The notes beneath the pieces were generated by a model that worked only from the letters and a program-made list of their open reading frames with translations, did not search any database and was not told the DNA's origin. From NCBI RefSeq assembly GCF_003932715.1, contig NZ_CP020700.1:3494501-3558500 (forward strand): a DNA stretch of 64,000 nucleotides, given 5' to 3'. The stretch is from Streptomyces tsukubensis. GTDB taxonomy: Bacteria > Actinomycetota > Actinomycetes > Streptomycetales > Streptomycetaceae. A program made the translations under genes and the position numbers. Shown here in pieces: positions 24,196 to 32,961 of the stretch. Within the stretch, counting starts at the first letter, position 1. Each line of letters starts with the position of its first letter.

Positions 24196-25428
24196 TCATA
24201 CCGCGCACTTCACCGTCGGCGCCGCCCGCCGGGTCAGCAGCCCCCGGAAGGTGAAGGCCAGCCCGGCGGCGGCCAGGGCGGTGGCGGTCGCCACCGCGAA
24301 TACCGCCCGGGGCCCGAACGGGTCCATCAGCAGCCCGCCGGCCTGCTGGCCCAGCGCATCGCCCAGGACGGTGGCCAGTGACGCCCAGGTGAACGCTTCT
24401 GCCATGGAGCGTCCGTCGGCGATGCCGCTCACCAGGCTCATTTCGGTGGCGGCGACCAGGGCGATGGGTGCGCTGCCCACCGCGAGCGCCACGGCCAGGC
24501 CCACTTGGGAATCCGCGAGCAGCGTCAGCCCGGTGCCGACGGCGTAGGCCAGCAGCAGGCGGGGCAGGCGTGTCTGGGGGGCGACCTCGGACTGGGACCG
24601 GCCCAGCCAGATGGCACCCAGTGCGCTGCCGACACCCCAGCAGGCGTACACCACGCCCGCGCCGCCCGGCGCGCCGTGCAGGTCGGTGAAGGCCGGGATG
24701 GCGAGGGTCAGCAGTCCGATGGGGACCGCGGAGGCGGCCATGACGAGGGTCAGTGCCAGCAGGGCCGGGTCCCGCAGCGGGCCCAGCGGGTGGCGTCGGC
24801 CCTGCGTCGGCGGCGGCGTCGGCGCGCCGTCGGTGCCGTCCGGCAGCCGGGTGTACGCGAGCCCGAGGGTGCCCAGACCGCCCAGCACCGCGACCACGGT
24901 CAGCGCCAGGCCCGCCGAGCCGGCCAGCATCAGCGCCGCCAGCATCAGCGGCGCCCCGATGACCAGGATCTCGGCAAGCAGTGCTTCCCAGAGGTAGGCC
25001 GTCTCCCGTTCCTCCTTGCGGAGCGGCAGCCGCGCCCACAGCGACCGCATGCAGGCGTTCGCCGGAGGCAGCACCACCCCTGCGGCGAACGCCGTCACCG
25101 GCTGCGCCCAGCCACCGGGGCGGGTCGCCCACACCAGGACGGCGAGTGCGGCCGGGTAGGCGACGGCGGTCGCGGTCAGCACGACCGTCCGGCCGCTGCG
25201 GTCGAGGCGGCGGGCGATCAGCGGGCTGCCCAGGGCCATCCCGAACGTGTACAGGGCGGCGGCCAGACCGGCTTGGGCATAACTGCCGCCTTGTTCACGG
25301 ACGGTCAGGACGAGGGCCAGTGACATCAGGTAGACCGGCAGTCTGGAGACGACGCTCCACCAGGCCGCCCCGGCCACCCGGGGGCGTGTGAGCAGGTCGA
25401 CGAAGCGACGGGGCAGGCCGCTGGTCAC
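24196..25428 (-). CDS. MFS exporter of the nucleoside operon
   Basis: A 410-residue major facilitator with about 12 hydrophobic segments. The inter-helix loop signature SPLIARRLDRSGRTV (between TM2 and TM3) is present, and a central loop TDGAPTPPPTQGRRHPLG divides the halves. In the operon it occupies the blsJ position and is the likely drug-efflux pump giving export and some self-resistance. The start is GTG 25428. There is no ribosome-binding site of note. Energy coupling by protons is assumed from the family. Confidence 0.85.
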   Translation of the reverse strand: MTSGLPRRFVDLLTRPRVAGAAWWSVVSRLPVYLMSLALVLTVREQGGSYAQAGLAAALYTFGMALGSPLIARRLDRSGRTVVLTATAVAYPAALAVLVWATRPGGWAQPVTAFAAGVVLPPANACMRSLWARLPLRKEERETAYLWEALLAEILVIGAPLMLAALMLAGSAGLALTVVAVLGGLGTLGLAYTRLPDGTDGAPTPPPTQGRRHPLGPLRDPALLALTLVMAASAVPIGLLTLAIPAFTDLHGAPGGAGVVYACWGVGSALGAIWLGRSQSEVAPQTRLPRLLLAYAVGTGLTLLADSQVGLAVALAVGSAPIALVAATEMSLVSGIADGRSMAEAFTWASLATVLGDALGQQAGGLLMDPFGPRAVFAVATATALAAAGLAFTFRGLLTRRAAPTVKCAV

Positions 25429-25509
25429 GTATCGGTCTCCGTTCCGATGGCCGCGGGGCGGCCGGTTCGCATGCCCGGCCGCTGTTCGGGCGGAAGGCGG
25501 GGGCGGCGT

Positions 25510-26748
25510 TCAGAGGGGGGCGACAGGGGCCTCCCGTGCCGTCACCTCGATGGTGAAACGGGCGAGCACCTCACGCATACGGCTCTCCACTTCCCCGATC
25601 GAAGCCCCGACGACATGGGCGTACCCGGAGGCGTTGTGCGAGGCCCGGCGGGCCGTCACCGTGTCGCCGGCGCGGACCTTGAGCACCGCGTCGATGACTC
25701 CGGGTATCTCCAGCAGTTCGTCCCGTGAGGTGATCCGCCCGACCAGTCCGCTTCCGGGCAGCGGCAGCAGCAGGTCGCCGGCGCAGCGGCGCTCCCGGTA
25801 GTCGAGGTCCGGGCGGCGGCCCGTATAGACCGCCAGCGTTGCGCCGAACACGTCGAAGCCGTACGCGTGGCCGTGGTTGGCGGGGATCTCGCAGCCCGCG
25901 AGCCGTACGCCGATCTCACCGGCGTACACCTCGCCGTCGATCAGGAAGAACTCCATGTGGATGTAGCCGTGGTCGATGCCCATGCCGGTGACGATGCGCT
26001 GGACGAGCGCCCGCAGGTCGACCGGCGGGCCTTCACCGGTGGCGACGCTGATGTTGGCGTTCATGGCGCCGTCGACGATGTCCAGCGGACGGCAGGGCAT
26101 GGCACTGGGCCATGCGTCGAGGACTTCGCCGCCGAGGACGATCGCGCAGACTTCCCACTCGGTACCGCCGAGGTAGGCCTCCACCATCCAGTCCCGTGCC
26201 CCGAGGTCGATCCCGGCGCAGCCGTCCGGCCCGTCGAGCCGGTAGGTGTCCAGACAGGCGAAGGAGTCCACCGGCTTGAGCACCACCGGCCAGCCGTGCC
26301 GCCCGGCGAACCTCTCGATCTCGGCGCCCGATCGTACGCGTGCGAACTCGGCTGTCCGCAGTCCCAGTTCGCGGAAGCGCGACTTCATGACGGCCTTGTC
26401 CCGGACCAGGGCCACCTGCCGTTCGGTCAGATGCGGCAGGCCGGCCAGCTCCGCGAACCGCTGGGCCGTGGCCTGCCGGGGTTCCGAGGGGTTGCAGAAC
26501 CTGGTCGGCGGCACGGGCAGCCGGGCGGCCCAGTCCCGGTACCGCCGGGCCTCATCGGCCGGCGTGGCGCCGTCGCGCACCCAGAAGACGGGCAGGTGCG
26601 CGGTCTCCCGCAGATAGTCCTCCGGCAGGTCGGTGCGGGAGTCGGCGAACCGCAGCAGGACCAGCCGGCCGGCCGGTTCCCGGGCCGCGTAGCGGGTGAA
26701 GGACGACGGCCGGTCGTCCACCATCAGCAGCACTTCGGCGTCGCTCAT
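25510..26748 (-). CDS. ATP-grasp amide ligase (blsI position)
   Basis: A 412-residue ATP-grasp enzyme. An N-terminal preATP-grasp region is followed by RFAGRHGWPVVLKPVDSFAC (ATP-binding Lys), DWMVEAYLGGTEWEVCAIVL and the acidic metal site in HMEFFLIDGEVYAGEIGVRL. These enzymes activate a carboxylate as acyl phosphate and join it to an amine. In this operon it is the best candidate for coupling the beta-arginine half to the 4-amino sugar nucleoside. The ATG at 26748 overlaps the stop of the PLP gene (ATGA). Confidence 0.82.
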   Translation of the reverse strand: MSDAEVLLMVDDRPSSFTRYAAREPAGRLVLLRFADSRTDLPEDYLRETAHLPVFWVRDGATPADEARRYRDWAARLPVPPTRFCNPSEPRQATAQRFAELAGLPHLTERQVALVRDKAVMKSRFRELGLRTAEFARVRSGAEIERFAGRHGWPVVLKPVDSFACLDTYRLDGPDGCAGIDLGARDWMVEAYLGGTEWEVCAIVLGGEVLDAWPSAMPCRPLDIVDGAMNANISVATGEGPPVDLRALVQRIVTGMGIDHGYIHMEFFLIDGEVYAGEIGVRLAGCEIPANHGHAYGFDVFGATLAVYTGRRPDLDYRERRCAGDLLLPLPGSGLVGRITSRDELLEIPGVIDAVLKVRAGDTVTARRASHNASGYAHVVGASIGEVESRMREVLARFTIEVTAREAPVAPL

Positions 26749-27926
26749 ACGGCCTCCAGCACCCGGCGGACGGCTGCGGCCGCGAGGGCCTGTTCCTGCT
26801 CCGGGAGTTCCGGGGAGAGCGGCAGGCACAGGGTCCGGTCCAGCAGGTCCCTGGTCCGGGCGAAGCCGTCGCGGCTGAGGGTGAGGAGTCCTTCGGGGGC
26901 GTGGTTCCAGGGAAAGCCGTCGCGGTAGAGCGACCGACGGCCGGTGAGCACCGGATGTTCGGGCAGCAGATACTTCCCGAGCGTCCAGTTGGCGATGCCG
27001 GCCGCGGTGAGCGCGGCCACCGCGGCATCGCGCAGCTCTCTGCTCTCGCAGCGGAACCGCAGGCTGACCTTGACGTCGCCGGCGGCCCGGGGCAGGGCTT
27101 CCAGGTCGGTCCGGCCGGGGAGTCCGGCCATGGCGATCGCGTACATCCGCTCCAGTCCGCCGAGCAGCTCGTCGAGATGGCGGAACTGCTGGCACTGGAC
27201 GGCCGCGACCTGCTCGCTGGTGACGAAGTTCTCCCCGAAGTGGGCGTCGTCGTTCCACGTCGGGTACTGGCCGGGCACCCGTGCCGAGCCGTGGTCGTGG
27301 TAGCGGCGCATGGTCGCCCAGGCCTCGTCGGAGCCGGTGACGACGAGCCCGCCCTCGCCCGAGGTGAGGACCTTGTTGTGGTGGAAGCTGAACGTCCCGG
27401 CGTAGCCCGCCGTCCCGACGTACCGGCCGTCGGGGAAGCGCGCGCCGAGGGACTGCGCGCAGTCCTCGACGAGGTACGGCACCCCCTCGGGCAGCGGTGC
27501 CACGGTGCCCTCCATATGGGCCGTGATCACCCGCTGCGCGTCCGACGGCAGCAGCGTCGGGTCCATGGAGAGCGAGTCGTCGGCGTCCACCAGCACCGGG
27601 ATCAGGCCGCACGACAGCACCGCTCCGGCGACCGCGACGAACGTCACCGCCGGGATGTGCACCAGGTCGCCCACGGCCGGGCGGGTGGAGATGAGTGCCA
27701 GCCGCAGCGCCTCGGTGCAGTTGTGCACGGCCAGCGCATGGCCGGTGCCGAGGCGTTCGGCGACGGTCCGCTCCAGACGGGATGCCATGCTCTCGGTCTC
27801 GGTCTGGTACCGGAACAGGACCTGGTGCTCGATCACTTCCTGCAGTTCCGACATGTCGGACCAGTCGAGGTAGTTCGCTCCGTAGGGCAGGAAGCGCTGC
27901 CCGAGCCGTTTGTCGAGTGTGCTCAT
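26745..27926 (-). CDS. blsH: PLP-dependent DegT/StrS-family enzyme, BlsH-type
   Basis: A 393-residue sugar aminotransferase-family protein. The PLP-binding Asp/Gln region is YLVEDCAQSLGARF. The Schiff-base Lys185 is in SFHHNKVLTSGEGGLVV. The N-terminal core VHNCTEALRLAL and C-terminal HEP-type loop are present. In blasticidin S the homolog acts on the decarboxylated cytosyl sugar to remove a hydroxyl and/or install the 4-amino group. The start overlaps the KamA-like stop (ATGA). Confidence 0.85.
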   Translation of the reverse strand: MSTLDKRLGQRFLPYGANYLDWSDMSELQEVIEHQVLFRYQTETESMASRLERTVAERLGTGHALAVHNCTEALRLALISTRPAVGDLVHIPAVTFVAVAGAVLSCGLIPVLVDADDSLSMDPTLLPSDAQRVITAHMEGTVAPLPEGVPYLVEDCAQSLGARFPDGRYVGTAGYAGTFSFHHNKVLTSGEGGLVVTGSDEAWATMRRYHDHGSARVPGQYPTWNDDAHFGENFVTSEQVAAVQCQQFRHLDELLGGLERMYAIAMAGLPGRTDLEALPRAAGDVKVSLRFRCESRELRDAAVAALTAAGIANWTLGKYLLPEHPVLTGRRSLYRDGFPWNHAPEGLLTLSRDGFARTRDLLDRTLCLPLSPELPEQEQALAAAAVRRVLEAV

Positions 27927-29086
27927 CGTGTGCCCGGCTCCGAGATCGGCTGCGCGTCACCGCCGACGACCATTTCCTGGCCTCGGTAGTTGCGGAGCAG
28001 CAGGCCGTCGGGAGTGGGGGTGAAGGAGGGTTGCGCAATCGGGATCTTGCCGATTTTGGTGGTCAGGACGTACTGGGGGACGCCGAACCCGGTGATGTGG
28101 CCCTGGAGGCCGTCCATGATCTCCCAGCCCTTCTCCACCGTGGTCATGAAGTGCGAGACCCCGGTGACGTTGTCGCAGTGGTAGAGGTAGTACGGCCGGA
28201 CCCGGATGCGCAGCAGCTCGGTCATCAGGGTGCGCATCGTGGGCACGTCGTCGTTGATCCCGCGCAGCAGCACCGTCTGGTTCCCGACCGGGATGCCGTG
28301 CCGGAGCAGGCGGTCCACGGCGGCCGCGGCCTCCGGCGTGATCTCCTTCGGATGGTTGAAGTGGGTGTTCAGCCAGACCGGGTGGTAGCGGGAGAGCATC
28401 GAGCAGAGTTGTTCGGTGATCCGCTGCGGCAGCAGTACGGGGAACCTGCTGCCGATCCGGATGATCTCCACACTGGGGATCGCCCGCAGCCCGGCGACGA
28501 TCTCCTCCAATTTGCCGTCCTGGTAGGACAGCGGGTCGCCGCCGGTCAGCAGGACGTCCCGGATCTCGGGGTGGTCGGCGATATAGCGCAGGTCCTCGTC
28601 GAAGGAGCCGCCCTCGTCGTCACGGAAGTAGGTGCCGTCGACGTCGGTCGTGTGGAACTTGCGCGTGCAGTGGCGGCAGTAGACGGGGCAGGCCTCGGTG
28701 ATCAGCATGATCACGCGGTCCGGGTACTTGTGCACGACCCGGTTGGTCTTGCGGTAGTAGGTGTCCCCGACCGGGTCGACCTCCGCCCCCGGGAATTCCG
28801 CCAGTTCACCGAGTGCCGGCACCGCCTGCAGGCGGACCGGGCAGCCGGGGTCGTCGGGGTCCATCAGGGAGGCGTAGTACGGCGTGACGCTCCAGCGGTA
28901 CTTGCCCGCCACTCCGGCGATGGCCTCTTCCTCGTCGGCGCTGAGGTTGATCCACTGCCTGGCCTTCTCGACGTTGGTGATGCGTCGGCGCATATGCCAG
29001 CGCCAGTCGTCCCAGTCGGTCTCCGGGACCCTGGGGCGGATCAGTTCGGGGCGGGCGGGTACGGGTTTGCGGACGGTGTGGGACAT
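27923..29086 (-). CDS. blsG: arginine 2,3-aminomutase, BlsG-type (radical SAM, KamA family)
   Basis: A 387-residue radical SAM/PLP enzyme. The cluster motif CPVYCRHCTRK is near residue 131, followed by DVLLTGGDPLSYQDGKLEE. The PLP Lys lies in the C-terminal KIGKIPIAQPS region. It is close in layout to lysine 2,3-aminomutase but shorter at the N-terminus. In this pathway it should shift the alpha-amino group of arginine to give beta-arginine. The start is ATG 29086 with CAGGAGCTGCC upstream; the longer frame is antisense to the neighbour. Confidence 0.9.
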   Translation of the reverse strand: MSHTVRKPVPARPELIRPRVPETDWDDWRWHMRRRITNVEKARQWINLSADEEEAIAGVAGKYRWSVTPYYASLMDPDDPGCPVRLQAVPALGELAEFPGAEVDPVGDTYYRKTNRVVHKYPDRVIMLITEACPVYCRHCTRKFHTTDVDGTYFRDDEGGSFDEDLRYIADHPEIRDVLLTGGDPLSYQDGKLEEIVAGLRAIPSVEIIRIGSRFPVLLPQRITEQLCSMLSRYHPVWLNTHFNHPKEITPEAAAAVDRLLRHGIPVGNQTVLLRGINDDVPTMRTLMTELLRIRVRPYYLYHCDNVTGVSHFMTTVEKGWEIMDGLQGHITGFGVPQYVLTTKIGKIPIAQPSFTPTPDGLLLRNYRGQEMVVGGDAQPISEPGTR

Positions 29087-29204
29087 GGCAGCTCCTGCGC
29101 GACGCGGACGCTGTGGGTGAGATGGCCGGAACCGGAGGGGCCGGACCGTCGGTTCGACGGGACGGTGGGAACGGGAGGCGCCACGGGCCCGCGGGGAGCG
29201 GAGC

Positions 29205-30119
29205 TCACAGCGGCGCGAGCGCGAGTTGGCGGAGGGTACGTGCGACCCGCTGCGCACCGCGCAGGTCGTCCAGCCCCGGGTCGAGCAGATGCCACGGCCC
29301 GGCTGCGGCCTCGGGTGACCAGAGGCCCGGATCGTCGGGATCGTCGGCCGAGGGCAGCGGCAGGATCTCGCGGACCTGTGCGGCGAGGGCCCGCTGGTGG
29401 GGCCCCAGCGGTGGCAGCAGGGCCAGGGGTGCCCGTCGTGCCTGCGCGAGGGCGATCGCCCCGAGGACCGGCGAGGCGAGGAGTACGGCGGCGTCGGCGT
29501 GGAGGGCGTCCGGGTCGGCACCGGCGGCCCGGAGCACCCGGACGCCACGATGTTCCGCCAGGGCGGACCGTACGAGTGCGAGCCCGGTGTCGGCGACCAC
29601 GGTGCAGCTTCCGGTGCGCCGCAGCGCGGCGGCGACCAGCTCCCGCAGTGCTTCGGACGCGAAGGCCTCCGCTTCGGCCGGGGGAACGCCCCACAGGGAC
29701 AGCAGCACCAGGGTGCCCGAGCGGTTCGGGCTTCTGCCGGTGCGCCGCGGCGCGAGGACTCCGGTGGGCCGGGCGCCTCGGGCCGGGGGCCCGGGCAGCG
29801 GCAGCCACCCCGGCCGGTGCACCCGTACCAGCACCCGCCCCGGCAGCGCTTCACCGGCGGGCCCCGACTGCAGGTGCACCACGGGCACGCCCAGGGTCAG
29901 GAGCCGCTCGGTGGCGGTCACGTCGTCGCAGACCAGCGCCGCGACCGGCGGAGGTTCGGGCTCGGACCGGTCGGTCCGGCGGAGGTCGCCGAGGTGGGCG
30001 GCCACCCGGCCGAGGGCGAGGGTCGAGTCGAGCTGGTCCTCGCGGGCGCTCAGCAGCACCCGGGGGCCGGGTGCCGCACCACCGGCCGGAGGCGCCCCGG
30101 CCCGGTTCAGTAGTGCCAT
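29205..30119 (-). CDS. CGA-synthase-related protein (degenerate paralog, blsF position)
   Basis: A 304-residue protein that looks like a shortened, degenerate version of the cytosylglucuronate synthase four genes' width upstream: CDDVTATERLLTLGVPVVHL matches the synthase's ATALLAHGVPTVFLDS, but the donor-binding stretch SPGLTTLLEAGGSGVPTVCL is changed to SPVLGAIALAQARRAPLALL. The two could form a heterodimer in which this subunit is regulatory or structural. The start ATG 30119 overlaps the radical-SAM stop by 13 nt, so it is coupled. The function is inferred only. Confidence 0.72.
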   Translation of the reverse strand: MALLNRAGAPPAGGAAPGPRVLLSAREDQLDSTLALGRVAAHLGDLRRTDRSEPEPPPVAALVCDDVTATERLLTLGVPVVHLQSGPAGEALPGRVLVRVHRPGWLPLPGPPARGARPTGVLAPRRTGRSPNRSGTLVLLSLWGVPPAEAEAFASEALRELVAAALRRTGSCTVVADTGLALVRSALAEHRGVRVLRAAGADPDALHADAAVLLASPVLGAIALAQARRAPLALLPPLGPHQRALAAQVREILPLPSADDPDDPGLWSPEAAAGPWHLLDPGLDDLRGAQRVARTLRQLALAPL

Positions 30120-31096
30120 GCCCCCACCGCCCCGAGCCGGGCCACGTCGTCGCTGTATCCGGCGGCGGTGGTGGAGCAGCCGTTGCACACCGTGGGGCCG
30201 CGCTCGCGGAAGTAGTCGGCGTGCGTACGGAACACGGGGGTGTCGAGCCGGATCACCCCCTGCTCCCGCAGCGGCGCGCCACCGGGCCCGTCGTCGCCTT
30301 CCCGGTGGGGGATGCAGCTGCACGCGTACATCCGTCCGTACTTGCCGTCCACGTAGATGACGTCGTCGGCGACGTGGCACAGCGGTTCGGAGGCGCGCGG
30401 TGTGACGGACCCGGTGAAGTAGCGCTCCTGTTCCTGCGGGGTGTCCCCGTAGAAGCGTTTGCCCATGGGGACCAGCAGGGCGGCCGGGTCGGCGTTGTAG
30501 ATCGGATCGCAGACGCTGCGGACGTGGTCGGTGTCGGGGTAGGTGATCGTGCGGTCGAGCTTGAGCGCGGACAGTTCCCACTGCTGTACGCCCGCGTCCG
30601 TCAGGACCTCCTGGAGCCGGGGCATCTCGGTGTAGTTGTGCGGCCCCACCACGGTGTTGACCCTCGGCAGGACACCGAGCGCGGAGGCCTCCCGCAGGCC
30701 GCGCAGCCCGCTGTCGAACATGCCGGGAGAACGCCGGTACACATCGTGGGTGGCGCCCGAGGCGCCGTCCAGGCTGACGATCACCTGGGCCAGACCGGCC
30801 TCGGCCAGGGACGGCGCCATCCGGGGCAGCAACGAGCCGTTGGTGATGAGGGACATCTTCATTCCGGCGGCCGTGCCCGCGCGCACCAGTTCCACCACGC
30901 CGGGGTGCATCAGCGGTTCGCCCCCGGTGAACCGGATATAGCCCACACCTGCGTCCCTGGCCTTGGGCAGCAGGTCGTCGAAATCCTCGGTGGAGAAGCG
31001 GAATGCGTCGCGAGAAAGGGCGAACTCGCACATGAAGCAGTCGGCGTTGCAGGCTTCCAGAATTCTGATGAAGAGGTAGCGATCGCGTGTACGCAC
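30107..31096 (-). CDS. blsE: radical SAM cytosylglucuronate decarboxylase, BlsE-type
   Basis: A 329-residue radical SAM enzyme with the iron-sulfur motif CNADCFMC at residues 16-23 and GGEPLMHPG nearby. C-terminal cysteines (ACSCIPH and CNGCSTT) suggest a second cluster of the SPASM/twitch type. In blasticidin S, BlsE is reported to decarboxylate cytosylglucuronic acid at C5. It stands next to the CGA synthase with a 42-bp gap. The start is GTG 31096; an AAAGG site lies ten bases upstream. Confidence 0.85.
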   Translation of the reverse strand: MRTRDRYLFIRILEACNADCFMCEFALSRDAFRFSTEDFDDLLPKARDAGVGYIRFTGGEPLMHPGVVELVRAGTAAGMKMSLITNGSLLPRMAPSLAEAGLAQVIVSLDGASGATHDVYRRSPGMFDSGLRGLREASALGVLPRVNTVVGPHNYTEMPRLQEVLTDAGVQQWELSALKLDRTITYPDTDHVRSVCDPIYNADPAALLVPMGKRFYGDTPQEQERYFTGSVTPRASEPLCHVADDVIYVDGKYGRMYACSCIPHREGDDGPGGAPLREQGVIRLDTPVFRTHADYFRERGPTVCNGCSTTAAGYSDDVARLGAVGAWHY

Positions 31097-31138
31097 GGGT
31101 GGAGACCTTTCAAGGGACTCACGGGGCGTTTCAGGGGT

Positions 31139-32470
31139 TCACGGGGCAGGGGGAACGGTGCGAGGGGTACGACGCCGAGTGTTTTCCGCACCGGCCGCGA
31201 CGCGCGGCTCGGGCAGTTCGGGAGAGTGGCCTGCCGCGCCGAGGACTTCGAGCAGCGCGTCGGCCACCTGGGCCGCGCCACCGGTGCCCACCGCGGTGGT
31301 GAGGGCGTCCCACCGGCTGACGTGGGCGGCCCGGCGCAGAGCGGCCAGGACACCGTCGGCAAGGGCGTGGCCGACGTCCTGCCGGTCATCGCCCAGTGCG
31401 GCGGCCCGGATCGCGCTGTAGATCCGTTCCAGTGCGTGGTCCTCACCCTCGGAACGGAGCGCCAGCGCCTCGTCCTCGTCGAGCACGTCATGGGGCCAGA
31501 GCACGCGCAGCTCGGCTCCGAGGGCTTGGCTGTGATAGCGGCCGTTGAAGATCTGGCTGAGGTTCTGCGGCGGCAGGCAGACGGTGGGGACACCCGATCC
31601 GCCCGCTTCGAGCAGGGTGGTCAGGCCGGGCGAGGTGAGCAGCACGTCGCAGTCGTCCAGCCGGTCCAGGAAGGCGCCGTGTCCGAGCGGGCCGGCGGTT
31701 GTTCGCGGCGGGGCGGTGGACGAGTCGACGAGACGGTCCGCCAGGTCGCCGGGCAGATTGCCGGCGATATGCGCCTCTTCGATCCCGTAGGCGGTGAGTG
31801 CCTGGAGAACGGCCGGGACGACCAGGCGCGGGTAGTGCTCCGGGTCGATGAGACCGGGCGCCCGCAGACCGCCCAGGCTGACCAGCGCCCTGCGGTACGG
31901 CCGGCCCGCGTCCCGCCGGGCGCCGCGTTCCGGCTCCGAGGTGCGAGGCCGGGCGATGACGGCCTCGACCCAGCGCAGCCCCCGGGCGTCGGCCAGAACG
32001 GCCCGGCACTCGGGTGGCAGTTCGATGGATTTCTGAGCGCAGTACACCGTCGCGTTCAGCGGCAGCGCGGCCCGGTCGCCCTCGGACCAGAGGAAAGGCA
32101 GGCTGTCGAGGAAAACGGTGGGTACGCCGTGGGCCAGCAGTGCCGTTGCCGCCGCGCCGTCGAGGACGACCAGGGCGGCCCGCACGGCCTGTGACCGCAC
32201 GATCTCTTCGACCGCGACGGGCATCCGGCCGGGATCGTCCGGCAGGTCGTACCAGCCGTCGACCGGATGCTCGGCAAGCACGGGCCGCCCCAGCCCCGAC
32301 GCCATTCCGATGAAGCGCAGGGGAGGTGTCGACCGGTCCTGCAGCGCGGAGAGGACCGCGCTCAGTTTGCCCGAGCTTCCCCATCCGAATTCCGCTCCGA
32401 CGAGCGCGACGGTGACGGGATCAAGTGCTGTGGCAGGGGCCACGGAGTGCATGTCGGCAAAGGACGGCAT
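31139..32470 (-). CDS. blsD: cytosylglucuronate synthase, BlsD-type glycosyltransferase
   Basis: A 443-residue GT-B type enzyme. The N-terminal Rossmann half (VTVALVGAEFGWGSSGKLSA) is followed by the nucleotide-sugar binding C-terminal part DCDVLLTSPGLTTLLEAGG then VPTVCLPPQNLSQIFNGRYH. It is the CGA synthase family, which joins cytosine to UDP-glucuronate. It is the first gene of the operon, directly downstream of a 490-bp non-coding leader. The start is ATG 32470 with GGGAGTTACCG upstream; a longer ATG at 32512 lacks a site. Confidence 0.88.
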   Translation of the reverse strand: MPSFADMHSVAPATALDPVTVALVGAEFGWGSSGKLSAVLSALQDRSTPPLRFIGMASGLGRPVLAEHPVDGWYDLPDDPGRMPVAVEEIVRSQAVRAALVVLDGAAATALLAHGVPTVFLDSLPFLWSEGDRAALPLNATVYCAQKSIELPPECRAVLADARGLRWVEAVIARPRTSEPERGARRDAGRPYRRALVSLGGLRAPGLIDPEHYPRLVVPAVLQALTAYGIEEAHIAGNLPGDLADRLVDSSTAPPRTTAGPLGHGAFLDRLDDCDVLLTSPGLTTLLEAGGSGVPTVCLPPQNLSQIFNGRYHSQALGAELRVLWPHDVLDEDEALALRSEGEDHALERIYSAIRAAALGDDRQDVGHALADGVLAALRRAAHVSRWDALTTAVGTGGAAQVADALLEVLGAAGHSPELPEPRVAAGAENTRRRTPRTVPPAP

Positions 32471-32961
32471 CGGTAACTCCCGGATCGTCAAGGAGAGGTG
32501 GTATGCCTGCAACGGAGGGCGAGTGCCGCAGGGGCATCCGCATCACGCAGTTGCACAGTTGCCCCGGGCGAGATCGCGCGCCTCTCCCGAAGCCCCTTAC
32601 GAGCACAAGGCTGACATGCACCGGTTTATGGGCGCAAGGAATTGCCGCGACATGAAAACCGGAGAGTTAATAGCCCGATCAGCCGACATAAGTATCACCG
32701 GATGAGCGATATCCGGAGGCCCACTGCAGGATTCGAATTCCATGAGAAGATCACCGGACTGATCATTTCCCGGATTCCCCGTCGGCGGTATCGGATCCAC
32801 GGGCCGCCTCGAATCCGCGTCCCCCGATCATCTGCTCCCCGGTGGCCGCAAACTATCCCATAGCCCCTGATTCTGGAAATCATCAGGGCAGCCGGTATCC
32901 GTGGTCACCGCGGGGCCCGATCCTCGGGAGTACTGAACGGGGCACCGGCGGGGCCCGGTCG
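32471..32961. promoter_or_regulatory. promoter region of the nucleoside operon
   Basis: A 491-bp gap with GC dropping to roughly 55-60%. No gene is seen. The direct repeat ATCACCGGA occurs at 32694 and 32750, and palindromes GATATC and TTCGAA lie near them, possible binding sites for a regulator. No cluster-situated regulator gene lies within the window, so control may come from a distant gene. Confidence 0.5.

Noticed and set aside
27695..32194. 1499-codon plus-strand open frame antisense to the nucleoside operon
   Set aside because: It runs opposite to a set of recognisable enzymes and has the low-complexity Arg/Gly/Val composition of antisense frames in high-GC DNA; no ribosome-binding site or motif.
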